From Glandiceps talaboti (lineage: Eukaryota; Hemichordata; Enteropneusta; Spengelidae), in assembly GCF_964340395.1 (NCBI RefSeq), contig NC_135549.1, forward strand, positions 34,716,332-34,780,331: a stretch of 64,000 nt of DNA, read 5' to 3'. The notes under the pieces were generated by a model. The model did no database searches. It was not told where the DNA came from and was given only the letters and a program-made list of their open reading frames with translations. A program made the translations under genes and the position numbers. Positions 12,601-23,774 of this stretch are shown piece by piece (the first letter of the stretch is position 1; each line of letters starts with the position of its first letter).

Positions 12601-14280
12601 TAACATACACTGCACTTACAGAAAACATGGCAATTTAACATACACTGCACTTACAGAAAACATGGCAATTTAACATACACTGCACTTACAGAAAACCTGG
12701 CAATTTAACATACACCACACTTACAGAAAACATGGCAATTTAACATACACCACACTTACAGAAAACATGGCAATGTAACATACACCACACTTACAGAAAA
12801 CATGGCAATTTAACATACACCACACTTACAGAAAACATGGCAATTTAACATACACCACACTTACAGAAAACATGGCAATTTAACATACACTACACTTACA
12901 GAAAACATGGCAATTTAACATACACTGCACTTACAGAAAACATGGCAATTTAACATACACTGCACTTACAGAAAACATGGCAATTTAACATACACCACAC
13001 TTACAGAAAACATGGCAATTTAACATACACTGCACTTACAGAAAACATGGCAATGTAACATACACTACACTTACAGAAAACATGGCAATGTAACATACAC
13101 TGCACTTACAGAAAACATGGCAATTTAACATACACCACACTTACAGAAAACATGGCAATGTAACATACACTGCACTTACAGAAAACATGGCAATTTAACA
13201 TACACCACACTTACAGAAAACATTGCAATTTAACATACACCACACTTACAGAAAACATGGCAATGTAACATACACTGCACTTACAGAAAACATGGCAATT
13301 TAACATACACCACACTTACAGAAAACATGGCAATTTAACATACACCACACTTACAGAAAACATGGCAATGTAACATACACTGCACTTACAGAAAACATGG
13401 CAATTTAACATACACTGCACTTACAGAAAACATGGCAATTTAACATACACTGCACTTACAGAAAACATGGCAATTTAACATACACTGCACTTACAGAAAA
13501 CATGGCAATTTAACATACACTGCACTTACAGAAAACCTGGCAATTTAACATACACCACACTTACAGAAAACATGGCAATTTAACATACACCACACTTACA
13601 GAAAACATGGCAATGTAACATACACCACACTTACAGAAAACATGGCAATTTAACATACACCACACTTACAGAAAACATGGCAATTTAACATACACCACAC
13701 TTACAGAAAACATGGCAATTTAACATACACTACACTTACAGAAAACATGGCAATTTAACATACACTGCACTTACAGAAAACATGGCAATTTAACATACAC
13801 TGCACTTACAGAAAACATGGCAATTTAACATACACCACACTTACAGAAAACATGGCAATTTAACATACACTGCACTTACAGAAAACATGGCAATGTAACA
13901 TACACTACACTTACAGAAAACATGGCAATGTAACATACACTGCACTTACAGAAAACATGGCAATTTAACATACACCACACTTACAGAAAACATGGCAATG
14001 TAACATACACTGCACTTACAGAAAACATGGCAATTTAACATACACCACACTTACAGAAAACATTGCAATTTAACATACACCACACTTACAGAAAACATGG
14101 CAATGTAACATACACTGCACTTACAGAAAACATGGCAATTTAACATACACCACACTTACAGAAAACATGGCAATTTAACATACACCACACTTACAGAAAA
14201 CATGGCAATGTAACATACACTGCACTTACAGAAAACATGGCAATTTAACATACACTGCACTTACAGAAAACATGGCAATT
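12601..14280. repeat. 840-bp (24-unit) tandem duplication inside the 35-bp array, second pair
   Basis: The rare variants 'aaaacctggcaat' (near 12695 and 13535) and 'cattgcaattt' (near 13221 and 14061) are each separated by exactly 840 bp. The 24-unit pattern matches from 12601 to 13440 against 13441 to 14280 and then diverges. This pair does not match the 9.3-11.0 kb pair. Confidence 0.85.
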
Positions 14281-15768
14281 TAACATACACTACACTTACA
14301 GAAAACATGGCAATTTAACATACACCACACTTACAGAAAACATGGCAATGTAACATACACTGCACTTACAGAAAACATGGCAATTTAACATACACTGCAC
14401 TTACAGAAAACATGGCAATTTAACATACACTGCACTTACAGAAAACATGGCAATTTAACATACACTGCACTTACAGAAAACATGGCAATTTAACATACAC
14501 TGCACTTACAGAAAACATGGCAATTTAACATACACCACACTTACAGAAAACATGGCAATTTAACATACACCACACTTACAGAAAACATGGCAATTTAACA
14601 TACACCACACTTACAGAAAACATGGCAATGTAACATACACTGCACTTACAGAAAACATGGCAATTTAACATACACCACACTTACAGAAAACATGGCAATT
14701 TAACATACACTACACTTACAGAAAACATGGCAATTTAACATACACCACACTTACAGAAAACATGGCAATTTAACATACACTACACTTACAGAAAACATGG
14801 CAATTTAACATACACCACACTTACAGAAAACATGGCAATTTAACATACACCATGACACTTACAGAAAACATGGCAATTTAACATACACCACACTTACAGA
14901 AAACATGGCAATTTAACATACACCACACTTACAGAAAACATGGCAATTTAACATACACCACACTTACAGAAAACATGGCAATTTAACATACACCACACTT
15001 ACAGAAAACATGGCAATTTAACATACACCACACTTACAGAAAACATGGCAATTTAACATACACCATGACACTTACAGAAAACATGGCAATTTAACATACA
15101 CTGCACTTACAGAAAACATGGCAATTTAACATTCACCACACTTACAGAAAACATGGCAATTTAACATACACCACACTTACAGAAAACATGGCAATTTAAC
15201 ATACACTGCACTTACAGAAAACATGGCAATTTAACATACACCACACTTACAGAAAACATGGCAATTTAACATACACCACACTTACAGAAAACATGGCAAT
15301 TTAACATACACCACACTTACAGAAAACATGGCAATTTAACATACACTGCACTTACAGAAAACATGGCAATGTAACATACACCACACTTACAGAAAACATG
15401 GCAATTTAACATACACCACACTTACAGAAAACATGGCAATTTAACATACACTGCACTTACAGAAAACATGGCAATTTAACATACACCATGACACTTACAG
15501 AAAACATGGCAATTTAACATACACCGCACTTACAGAAAACATGGCAATTTAACATACACTGCACTTACAGAAAACATGGCAATTTAACATACACCACACT
15601 TACAGAAAACATGGCAATTTAACATGCACCACACTTACAGAAAACATGGCAATTTAACATACACCACACTTACAGAAAACATGGCAATTTAACATACACT
15701 ACACTTACAGAAAACATGGCAATTTAACATACACTGCACTTACAGAAAACATGGCAATTTAACATACA

Positions 15769-16776
15769 CAATAATAAGTAGAATGTAGATTTCACTGAAA
15801 ACAACATAATGTGACAAGACTTTGCATATTTTGTAACTAATAATCTACAAACATACCTTTCACACACTTCAATTGTTCCTTTCAGTGTTATTTTTGAGTT
15901 TTTGAACAGTTTTTATGTTGTTCAGTAAGTTTGAAATCAACTAATGGATGATGGGGCAGAAAAATAATAATTTCTTTGATAACACATAACATCAAAGACA
16001 ATTTTAAATTCATGATTTTGTTTTTTTATGTAATGTGTCTATATATAATTGTACTTAGATTCAGTCAATTATTCTGAGAAATACATTCACATTCATGAAA
16101 TAATAAAACTTAGCAAACCCTCAATTGTTATACAAAAGAAAACTTCATTTTGTCAAAAGGGATTCCAAAGCATCTGTATGTTGATTTTAAACAGACTGTT
16201 AATATTAGACTTTAGATATGTTTATACTATGTGGTGCATGCCACTGAATATCAAGGTACAAGAAATATACTTAAGTTATAGTTACACACTCAACAGTTTT
16301 CAGTTGTAGAATTGATAGCATATTTGACGGAGTAGATATAAATATATGCATGTTTTCATATCAGCATTACAACACAATTTGGAAATTATCTGGAAATACT
16401 AAATTTCAGTATACAACATATATATATACAACTTCAAACACCTGTACTCTAAAGAAAAAACTTCCACTGTAGCTAAATTTGGCACTTGTTTGTATGCTCA
16501 GTGGTATTTTGTATACTAGTACTCAACGGAAAGTTTGCTAGAAATGGAAACAGATCTACTGTCAAGTAAATGGACCAGGCATGGATATCTTTACCTATAA
16601 AGCAATTATTATGTTATCTATAGCAAGTCACTATTAAGGTTATAAAGGTAACAGTTGTTTATGTACAAAATTAAAGTGTATATTTAAAAAAACCAAAAGA
16701 GTGGGTTTTATTTTAATAGTGAGTATTATGTTTGTTTTGATGTAATTAACAAGATTTGGCAACTTGCAACTTACAG
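15769..16776. other. unique AT-rich sequence upstream of the first exon found
   Basis: No exon, repeat or RNA gene was identified. An upstream exon should exist because 16777 begins with a splice acceptor and an incomplete codon. No credible candidate was found here. Confidence 0.4.
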
Positions 16777-16908
16777 CTCTCCTACTCATGGGTCACCAAT
16801 TCCTACATCTGCTGTGAGTCGTACCTATAGTTCTCTCAAAACACCCAGAGCGACATCCACATCAACAGAGAGACCAACACTGACACCGTACAACAAAGGT
16901 TGCCCTAT
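16777..16908 (+). CDS. exon 1 found (internal) of a C3orf20-like gene
   Basis: The exon follows an AG acceptor (aacttacag|ctct) and ends at a GT donor (cctat|gtatcc). The frame runs SPTHGSPIPTSAVSRTYSSL, then a Thr/Ser/Pro-rich linker and KGCP, and ends two bases into a codon that the next exon completes as Ile. The length is 132 nt: one base completing an earlier codon, 43 codons, then two bases. Low-complexity S/T/P composition suggests a disordered linker before the conserved domain. A dispersed repeat begins 46 bp past the donor. The exon is supported mainly by its phase match and by the CPIC motif that forms across the junction. The initiating exon is not identified. Confidence 0.65.
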
Positions 16909-16953
16909 GTATCCTTTTACAATATGTATGTTGAACATACAAAGAGTCGTTTG

Positions 16954-17220
16954 TTAGCCCTTCAAAGAGCAAAGCCCGACGGGAGCTACTATGTTGGGCT
17001 CTGCTCGTCTGTCTGTCTGTCTGTCTGTCCATATCCACCTGTATCTCCAATATGTATACGCCAATTTTGACCAAACCTGGTACAAATGTCAGATGTTATA
17101 GAGGGCATAAGCATGTCACTTGGTTTTACAACCCTCGCGACAACAGCGAAATGGTGGCCATATTTGTCGTAAATAATCACACTTTGCCCAATAACTCTTG
17201 AAGTTTAACAGATAAAGACC
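16954..17220 (+). mobile_element. second hairpin-plus-(CTGT)n dispersed element family
   Basis: The element starts TTAGCCCTTC, contains an imperfect stem around GCCCGACGGGAGC...GTTGGGCTCTG, then (CTGT)5, then a body with 'tatacgccaattttgacc'. A diverged relative on the minus strand starts at 53319 and shares TTAGCCC at its start and TTGGGCTCTG before TCCGTCTG. It has the same layout as the TTAGCAC family but a different sequence. Confidence 0.5.
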
Positions 17221-17295
17221 TCATTCAAGTTTCTTCACCACTGTTATCCCAGCTGTTTCTCTCAAGCTCATTTCACATGTATCTTCCAGATGCAT

Positions 17296-17987
17296 TGACA
17301 ATAGCCCATTGTAGTATACTCCTGATGTGACAATAGCCCATTGTAGTATACCCCTGATACATGTGACAATAGCCCATTGTAGTATACCCCTGATACATGT
17401 GACAATAGCCCATTGTAGTATACCCCTGATGTGACAATCGCCCATTGTAGTATACTCCTGATGTGACAATAGCCCATTGTAGTATACTCCTGATGTGACA
17501 GTAGCCCATTGTAATATACTCCTGATGTGACAATCACCCATTGTAGTATACTCCTGATGTGACAATCACCCATTGTAGTATACTCCTGATGTGACAATCG
17601 CCCATTGTAGTATACCCCTGATGTGACAATCGCCCATTGTAGTATACTCCTGATGTGACAATCGCCCATTGTAGTATACCCCTGATGTGACAATCGCCCA
17701 TTGTAGTATACTCCTGATGTGACAATAGCCCATTGTAGTATACTCCTGATGTGACAATAGCCCATTGTAGTATACTCCTGATGTGACAATCACCCATTGT
17801 AGTATACTCCTGATGTGACAATAGCCCATTGTAGTATACTCCTGATGTGACAATCGCCCATTGTAGTATACCCCTGATGTGACAATCGCCCGTTGTAGTA
17901 TACCCCTGATGTGACAATAGCCCATTGTAGTATACTCCTGATGTGACAATAGCCCATTGTAGTATACTTCTGATGTGACAATAGCCC
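17296..17987. repeat. 32-bp minisatellite, ~21 copies
   Basis: Units contain tgacaat(a/c)gcccattg followed by tagtatac(t/c)cctgatg. Two units near 17360 and 17396 carry an extra 'acatg'-type insertion. Because 32 is not a multiple of three, all three minus-strand frames stay open across three units and produce long repetitive open frames with no biological support. The array lies in the intron between 16908 and 18125. Confidence 0.97.
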
Positions 17988-18124
17988 AAATTTGGGATTC
18001 AATTCCAAGAAAATTTTTGACTCTGTAAGTGGAAATTTTCATTACTAACCCAGAATGAACCCAGAATTTATGTGAACAATCATTTTCATATGTTTAGGCA
18101 GTTTCCTTAACAAATCATTTTTAG

Positions 18125-18365
18125 TTGTTTGCGTGCAGAGATGTTGGGAGAGGATCATCCTGTATGTAAGTGTAGCAGACATAAAATACCTTATATTGGA
18201 GACTTGGAATATGATAAATTTTTGGCTGATAATGTACCAAAGACTCAGATTATAGTTATCTGTGTTGTGTCTACATGGCATCCTGAAGTGACTGAGGAGT
18301 GCGAAACTATGCTAACTAAAGTTCATGAAAATAGGAACAAGAATAGGACACGGCCTTGCTATGAG
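18125..18365 (+). CDS. exon 2 of the C3orf20-like gene, Cys/His cluster
   Basis: The acceptor is cattttttag|ttgtttg and the donor is tatgag|gtgagt. The first base completes Ile from the previous exon, 80 full codons follow, and the exon ends in phase 0. Across the junction the protein reads CPICLRAEMLGEDHP, then CKCSRH, which is a C-x2-C-x12-C-x-C-x2-H arrangement that could bind a metal. Next come IPYIGDLEYDKFL and a hydrophobic strand QIIVICVVSTWHPEV, ending with a K/N/R-rich segment and RPCYE. This reads like a folded, conserved domain. I connect it from memory to the vertebrate C3orf20-like family; that name is unverified, while the exon call is well supported. Confidence 0.85.
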
Positions 18366-19718
18366 GTGAGTTTTGCAATGTAGGAAAAAGAAATTATTTC
18401 AAAATAAACAAGTCTTTGTAAAAGACACAGATCCCACCCCCACCCCCCCCTTTCCATACTTTATTTCATATGTATATTACTGAATGGGGACAATATGTGA
18501 GTGAATGACAACATGATTTAAGAGATTTGGTGCTGACAATAATAGCTACTAGAAGTGTCATATATTGTACTGGTATAGACAAAATGTGTGTACAGCCTAA
18601 GAAGATAACTTTTTATTCTTTGAGCAAGATGCAGGTAAATTTGGCATTTTCGGAGAAATTGCTAATTATAGATACATATACTGAAGTTTTCTGAAAATAG
18701 GTAGCTAAATAGACATACAGGACAATTATTCAACAGGATACCTAATGCTCATGTACCATACATTCAGAAATGAACGATGTTCATATCACTTATTTTGTCA
18801 TGCAAACATTTCTCAATGTATGTTACACCATGTTATGCATGTACATGGACACATACATGATAAGTAAACAGAAATATTTTATGTACCATATCTATTTTCA
18901 CATACATTTTAATTTGAAACTGAAATGGGATCTGATCAAAAATAGAAAGACGACTCTAAAATATTTATATTTTTTAATGTAAATAGAGCTTGTTTCTCAG
19001 CCACGAAAAAATAGCTGAAAACCTTACTGCTAGCTCACCTGGAATTCTTCAATTCAAAGTCTTTCGAATTGTATCAAGTATTTCAATATATTTTGGTGCA
19101 GTTAGACAGTAATCTTTCTCCAAAGTAATGGTTACCTCTATGCTGATCAAAACTGATGGGATTGTGTTTACCAAAACATATAAATTCAGAAGACGTCTGG
19201 TGACATAGATTGTCAATACCCAAACACATGTTCAGAGGGTAAACAGCTACAAATGAGCTGTCATCAGATTCATTCGGCTAAGCACATGACAACATCTTGT
19301 TTGCATATGAATATGACTGTACAATGTATGTAATCAAAGGCGGCAGATGAGGATTTTGGAAATTCTCTCAGAACGTAATATGCTACATGTTATCCATCGT
19401 ATAGAAGTTTTAATCGATAATTTTCAAAACCATAGAAGGAAAATTCTGGTCAAATGGGATGATGTTTTAATGCAAATATGAGATCATGTATGCAGAAGTC
19501 AGCTCAAGGTAGAGTTCAACTAAAACTATGATCTGAATTGTTAAAGTGAGTTTTACTGATGGATGATAAAAGAGTTTTGTAAGACCTACTGACAAATCAA
19601 ATGGACAGTTTTGAAGTCATCGTATCCACGACAACAGTACGTTGTGTCTACACATTCATCGCTCAAGCATGATGCACTCATTGATGTCATATCATTCAAG
19701 TTCTCCATTTGTTAATTT
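18366..19718. other. intron 2, 5' part: unique AT-rich sequence
   Basis: No exon fits the phase-0 joint between 18365 and 44930, and none is needed. A C-run (about 18437-18451) is the only simple repeat noticed. Confidence 0.4.
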
Positions 19719-20310
19719 TTAGCACACCTTAACTGATAAGGTTCAGTAGTGCTTTAGACATGGCAAAGTGTATGTGTGTGTGTAAACAACTCAAAGTCAA
19801 AAACTGCTGGACCGATTGCCATGATATTTGCATGGTGGGTGTATTACCTTGGGTATCTAGTTGGCAAATTGTTCAAATCAAAATGATCTTACCATCAGTG
19901 TGTGATTTGACTGTGATTTTTGTTCAAAAAACTTAAACTCCAAAACTACTCAGCAGATCGATCTGAAATTTGATAGGAACGTTCTTAGAGGTATTTAGAT
20001 TAAGAATTGTTCACGACAAGATGAGCCCATCAGTGATATGCAAATTAGGTACAAAAATGTGTCTTTTTGGTCAAATATCTTTAATTCCAAAACCACTGAG
20101 CAGATTGTGCTGAAATATAATGGGGACACATCTGGGGATATGTAGATTAAGCTGTATTCATAATGTGATGATCCCATGAGTGATATGCAAATTATCGGTA
20201 GGTCTACAAATCTCTCAATTTTGGTCAAACATTTATATCTTGAAACTGCATGGTGAATGGGTTGAAACTTGGTGGGGGGATTTCTGGAGGTATTATTCTG
20301 CAGTTATTGT
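19719..20310 (+). mobile_element. dispersed hairpin-microsatellite-module element, copy 2
   Basis: The same start, TTAGCACA, leads into a stem-loop CTTAACTGATAAGGTTCAG, then a short (TG)n near 19771 and modules with 'atatgcaaattag', 'gtcaaatatctttaattcc' and 'ggaaccactgag'-type blocks. It is shorter than copy 1 and ends before the 'agcaacagcc' modules. Confidence 0.6.
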
Positions 20311-20713
20311 CTTTTGTACCTCCTGATACATATTGACAACAAATAAGACGATGCACTCATTTTGTACAGACAAAATATTTTTCCTGTATTTGCCTGTTTA
20401 TCTCATCAGTATTTTTCTGTATTGAGCTGTATTAACCTGAACAGATTCTGGCTTAAAATACAAGTTTACTCGTATTTGCATTTGATTTACCTTTATTTGT
20501 GTTGTTTTATCAATTTTGTCTACCAATTCCTAAATCAATCTATATCTTTAATCTATGCTTTAATTTGTTGATTTCACATCAACCAGTAGTGGTAGTTGCA
20601 TTTACATTCATACATAATGTCATGAATTGATTTAAACTTACTTATTTATCAACAAGTGGTGAACTGAATCTTTCACAAAATATACACAAAATGTTGGCTT
20701 TAATACTGCACTT
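20311..20713. other. unique AT-rich intron sequence
   Basis: No gene or repeat recognised. Confidence 0.35.
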
Positions 20714-21002
20714 AATGCCAATAAATGATGACTCAGAGACAAGATGTGTCGTTAAAGAAGGGGGACGAGCTCCACATGCAGGTGTCGTAGCGAACAGCCA
20801 TGTCGTGGAGCCACTCGGCTGTTTGAGTGACAGCACGTCATGGAAGGCGTGGTACCCAAGTGTTGCCAGCCACCAGCAGGGACGTGTACTGTGAACAGGG
20901 CTGAGCATTGGGTGGTGCGGGGTCTGTGTGTGAGTCTCGCACCGCCGTGGTCTGTGCCCCACATGTCTGGTTATAGCCAGTGAGCCCCGTGGCGGCAGCC
21001 AC
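20714..21002. repeat. split direct repeat B, distal copy (B2)
   Basis: It is similar over most of its length to 21516-21785 in the same orientation, including 'aatgccaataaatgatgact', 'gtcgtggagccactcg' and 'gtgtgtgagtctcgcaccgc'. An indel near 20880 ('agcagggacgtgtactgtga') distinguishes the copies. A short degenerate third piece lies near 21125-21180. Confidence 0.85.
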
Positions 21003-21060
21003 CTTACTGTGTTTATTGATAACATTTGCTCATTCTTCTCTTTTATTTGATTCTGTGGGG

Positions 21061-21090
21061 TTGTTGTTGTTGTTGTTGTTGTTGTTGTTG
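21061..21090. repeat. (GTT)n microsatellite
   Basis: An uninterrupted run of GTT triplets followed by T/G-rich sequence, between repeat B2 and repeat A2. Confidence 0.95.
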
Positions 21091-21319
21091 GTTTTTTTGG
21101 TTTGTTTTTTTTGTCTGATGATTGGCAGGCGTCATAGCAGACAACCATGTCATGGAGCACGCCCTAGGTGGGTGTCCTGATGATGGAGTGCATGGTGCCC
21201 ATTGGTGTTAGCCTGTGGTGCATATGTGAGATCAGAGCATTGTGTATGAGTGGAGTATTACATGTAGACATGGGTATGGTACATGTAAGGTGTGCATTTA
21301 GGAGTGGGTGGGTGGGAAA

Positions 21320-21519
21320 TTTTTTGCTAGAGTGATGGTGCTTGTGTTCACTGTGCGAACGTTGGCAGTGAAAGGCTGAGTGAGGATGTGAATTGTTATA
21401 TATATTAATGTAATAGGAGAACAGTGTTTGGTTTCGGATTGCAGCCTGTGCAGTTGGTGGGAGTCATCCCCTGGCATTAACCATGATTATATGACTATGC
21501 TATAATCCCAACAGTAATG
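21320..21519. repeat. split direct repeat A, internal copy (A2)
   Basis: It matches 23775-23960 almost base for base from 'gtgaaaggctgagtgaggat' to 'cccaacagtaatg'. The main difference is a short extra segment near 21355 ('gcgaacgttggcagt'). Confidence 0.9.
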
Positions 21520-21785
21520 CCAATAAATGATGACTTTGGAGACAAGATGTGCTGTTAAAGAAAGGGGACAAGCTCCACGTGCCGGTGTCATAGCGAACAG
21601 CCATGTCGTGGAGCCACTCGCCTGTTTGAGTGACAGCACTTTATGGAAGGCGTGGTACCCGAGTGTTGCCAGCCACCACAGGGCTTAGCATTGGGCGGTG
21701 CAGGGTCTGTGTGTGAGTCTCGCACCGCTGTGGTCTGTGCCCCACATGCCTGGTTACAGCCAGTGAGCCCTGTGGCGGCAGCCCC
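21516..21785. repeat. split direct repeat B, proximal copy (B1)
   Basis: It begins where repeat A2 ends, sharing TAATG, and matches 20714-21002. The A/B junction here gives the expected sequence of joined element ends. Confidence 0.85.
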
Positions 21786-22600
21786 CACATTAATTTGTTA
21801 TGGTTAGTGTGGTGTTGGCCAGCATGCCCTTTGGTTTGGTCAATGTGGTATGACAGTTGGGGCATGCAGAGATCTTCTATAGTTGCAATTACTCGATTGT
21901 GCGTAAATATACAACGGAAAGATATGATGGTCCGCCCAGTTGGGCATAGTGTCCTTGCCTTTCCTTGCTTAACTGGTCAAGGTTGTGTGAGCACCTGAAA
22001 GAGTCTTAGGCAATGTAGTTAATTATACATTATAGTAATCAGGGTGCCAATCATGCAATGTTAAATAATGGTCTACCCGTTAACTTGGTGTCCTTAGGAG
22101 TGATTGTCTACGTCACATTGCTAAGCGAAGTCCCATGTGTCACACGTTTGATTCCCGGGGTTATGTCAGATGTTCTCTTGTTGTGCAGTAGAACTCCTGT
22201 CATGGTAATTGTGCGGCTAAGTGGGCTTCATTGTCAGAATGAAACATTATTCTTAAAGGCATAACTGCCTGCTGGTGCCTGGCACCCTATTTTGCATATG
22301 ACTGACTGTATGTTTTGGAGGTGGAGAACTTGTGGTGACTCACTGGCAAGTAATCACCAAAATATAAACATTCCCTATCTGGGTTGTTCATATGCAAATG
22401 GCGCATATTTGAATAATCCTGAGTGACACACAATCTAAGCAGCTGTTTGCAGGGGAATTGTCTCATTTGGAGAGGTTTTATCATTCTATGATACAAACTG
22501 ATTGATTTTCAACTAATTAGTGTATCAAGTTACCATCCTACGACATTCACAAACAATTTGTACATGATACATGACCTTCGTGTTTCTTGGAGTACAGAAA
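21786..22600. other. internal region of the split-repeat element and intron sequence; possible tRNA-like SINE piece
   Basis: No retroelement enzyme domain was recognised on either strand. At 22146-22156 'gtttgattccc' resembles a polymerase III B box, with A-box-like sequence about 45 bp upstream, and a similar decayed pattern lies near 21940-21990. This could be a decayed tRNA-derived SINE, but the match is weak. Confidence 0.25.
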
Positions 22601-23280
22601 AAAATGCTGAAAACAAGACATGGTTGCTAGGGATATTTGCATACATTTTTTGAATGTTTATTCACTTGCCTAACAGATGATGTTGTTATTTGAGCAAACT
22701 ATACTGCCATTTGGTTGTTGCTAAGGGCATGGTCATGGTTGCTGGGGCCAATTGTGTCAAAATATTTTGAAGAAAATCTGCAGAATAACACTTCTAGAAA
22801 CATCTCACCAACTTTCAGTCTCACTGACCAAGTATTTTTTGAAATATAAATTTTTGACCAAAATTCACATTGTTATATCTAATTTGCATATTACTCATGA
22901 GATCATTATATATCTTCAACTCTACACCCACAGGTGCGCCCCTCTTAAATTTCAGCCCAATCTGCTGAATAGTTTTGGAATCATAGGTTTTTGACCAAAA
23001 AGACATTTTTAGCTCTAATTTGCATATTACTAAGGGAATCATCATGTCATGAACAAATCTTAATTTACTCACATCTAAGAATGTTCCCACCAAATTTCAT
23101 GCCAATCTGCCCAGTAGGTTTGGAGTTTAAGTTTTTTGACCAAAAATCACATTTTTTGACCCAAAACCCACATCTCTGATGCAATCATTTTCATTTGAAC
23201 AATTTCCCAACTAGACACCAGAAGTAACATGACCACCAAATATCAATGCAATTGGTCCAGCAGTTTTTGACTTTAAGTTG

Positions 23281-23370
<90 letters not shown>

Positions 23371-23422
23371 GACACTTTGCCATGCCTATAGCACTACTGA
23401 ACCTTCAGTTCAGTTGTGCTAA
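22600..23422 (-). mobile_element. dispersed hairpin-microsatellite-module element, copy 3
   Basis: On the minus strand it starts at 23422 with TTAGCACAAC, then the stem-loop CTGAACTGAAGGTTCAG, then a (TG)n/(CTGT) microsatellite, and then the ~120-bp modules ('atatgcaaattag', 'ctttaattcc'-type). It ends with one 'agcaaccatg...agcaacaacc' module near 22615-22760. It sits inside a minus-strand reading frame starting at 23593, so it appears to be a later insertion into the split-repeat element. Confidence 0.65.
23283..23366. repeat. (CA)n microsatellite
   Basis: About 42 uninterrupted CA dinucleotides followed by a short GACA run. It is the expanded microsatellite of the dispersed element, where other copies have (CTGT)n or a short (TG)n. 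Confidence 0.98.
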
Positions 23423-23593
23423 TGAGAGCGGGTACGGGTCCTGTGGATGGACGGATTGGCTATGAGCAGTGGACGATGGTGTCATGCCTGGGATGGTACG
23501 TAAGACTGTGTGAACCCTCTCTTGTATGAAGGCGTCCAGTCGGGCCTGCCTGCTGAAGGTGATGCTGTTGCTCACGACATTACTCGTTGCCAT
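23423..23593 (-). pseudogene. interrupted gag-like start inside the split-repeat element
   Basis: On the minus strand an ATG at 23593 opens a frame beginning MATSNVVSNSITFSRQARLD. It continues with a helical RLDAFIQERVHTVL segment and an S/T/P-rich stretch, up to the point where the dispersed element is inserted at 23422. Its position about 180 bp after repeat A1 is where the first ORF of a Ngaro/PAT-like element would start. No family match is recognised, and gag identity is inference from position. Confidence 0.35.
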
Positions 23594-23774
23594 GAATGAC
23601 GGTCGGTGGAATTACTAGTTGAGCCAGAATTGTAGTGTGCGGTAGTCTTACGAGCTCTCTTTGGTCGGCTGCTAGCATTGTGAGGCATCGTGTGTTATAG
23701 TATTTATAGTACCAGTGGACAAAAGAACAGCCTGGATGAGCTGAGTGGTAGGCCGAGTTGTCTGGCAAATAACA

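Larger units (their letters stand above)
7752..15768. repeat. 35-bp minisatellite, ~229 copies (8.0 kb)
   Basis: Head-to-tail units of 35 bp contain CACTTACAGAAAACATGG followed by CAAT(T/G)TAACATACAC. The main variable positions are the dinucleotide before CACTT (CA, TA, TG or CG) and T/G in CAATTTAA. A 3-bp insertion variant (caccatgacactt) recurs at about 9164, 9233, 11404, 11512, 12218, 14850, 15063 and 15485. Base composition is strongly strand-biased: the unit has 16 A, 8 C, 8 T and only 3 G. Each unit includes ATG GCA ATT TAA, so no long frame is possible on the plus strand. The array lies upstream of the first exon found, so it is either intronic or 5' flanking. Confidence 0.98.

Noticed and set aside
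7752-15768. CRISPR array
   Set aside because: Units are contiguous with no unique spacers, copies differ by point changes, and the setting is eukaryotic.
17221-18042. Minus-strand repetitive frames (SHQEYTTMGYCHIRS type)
   Set aside because: By-product of a 32-bp minisatellite read in rotating frames. No start context or homology.
20642-21160. 172-residue minus-strand frame over repeat B
   Set aside because: It crosses a GTT microsatellite (poly-Thr) and a direct repeat. The second copy does not preserve the same frame, and there are no domain motifs.
22087-22160. tRNA gene or tRNA-derived SINE
   Set aside because: Only a B-box-like word is convincing and no cloverleaf could be drawn. Kept as a low-confidence remark only.
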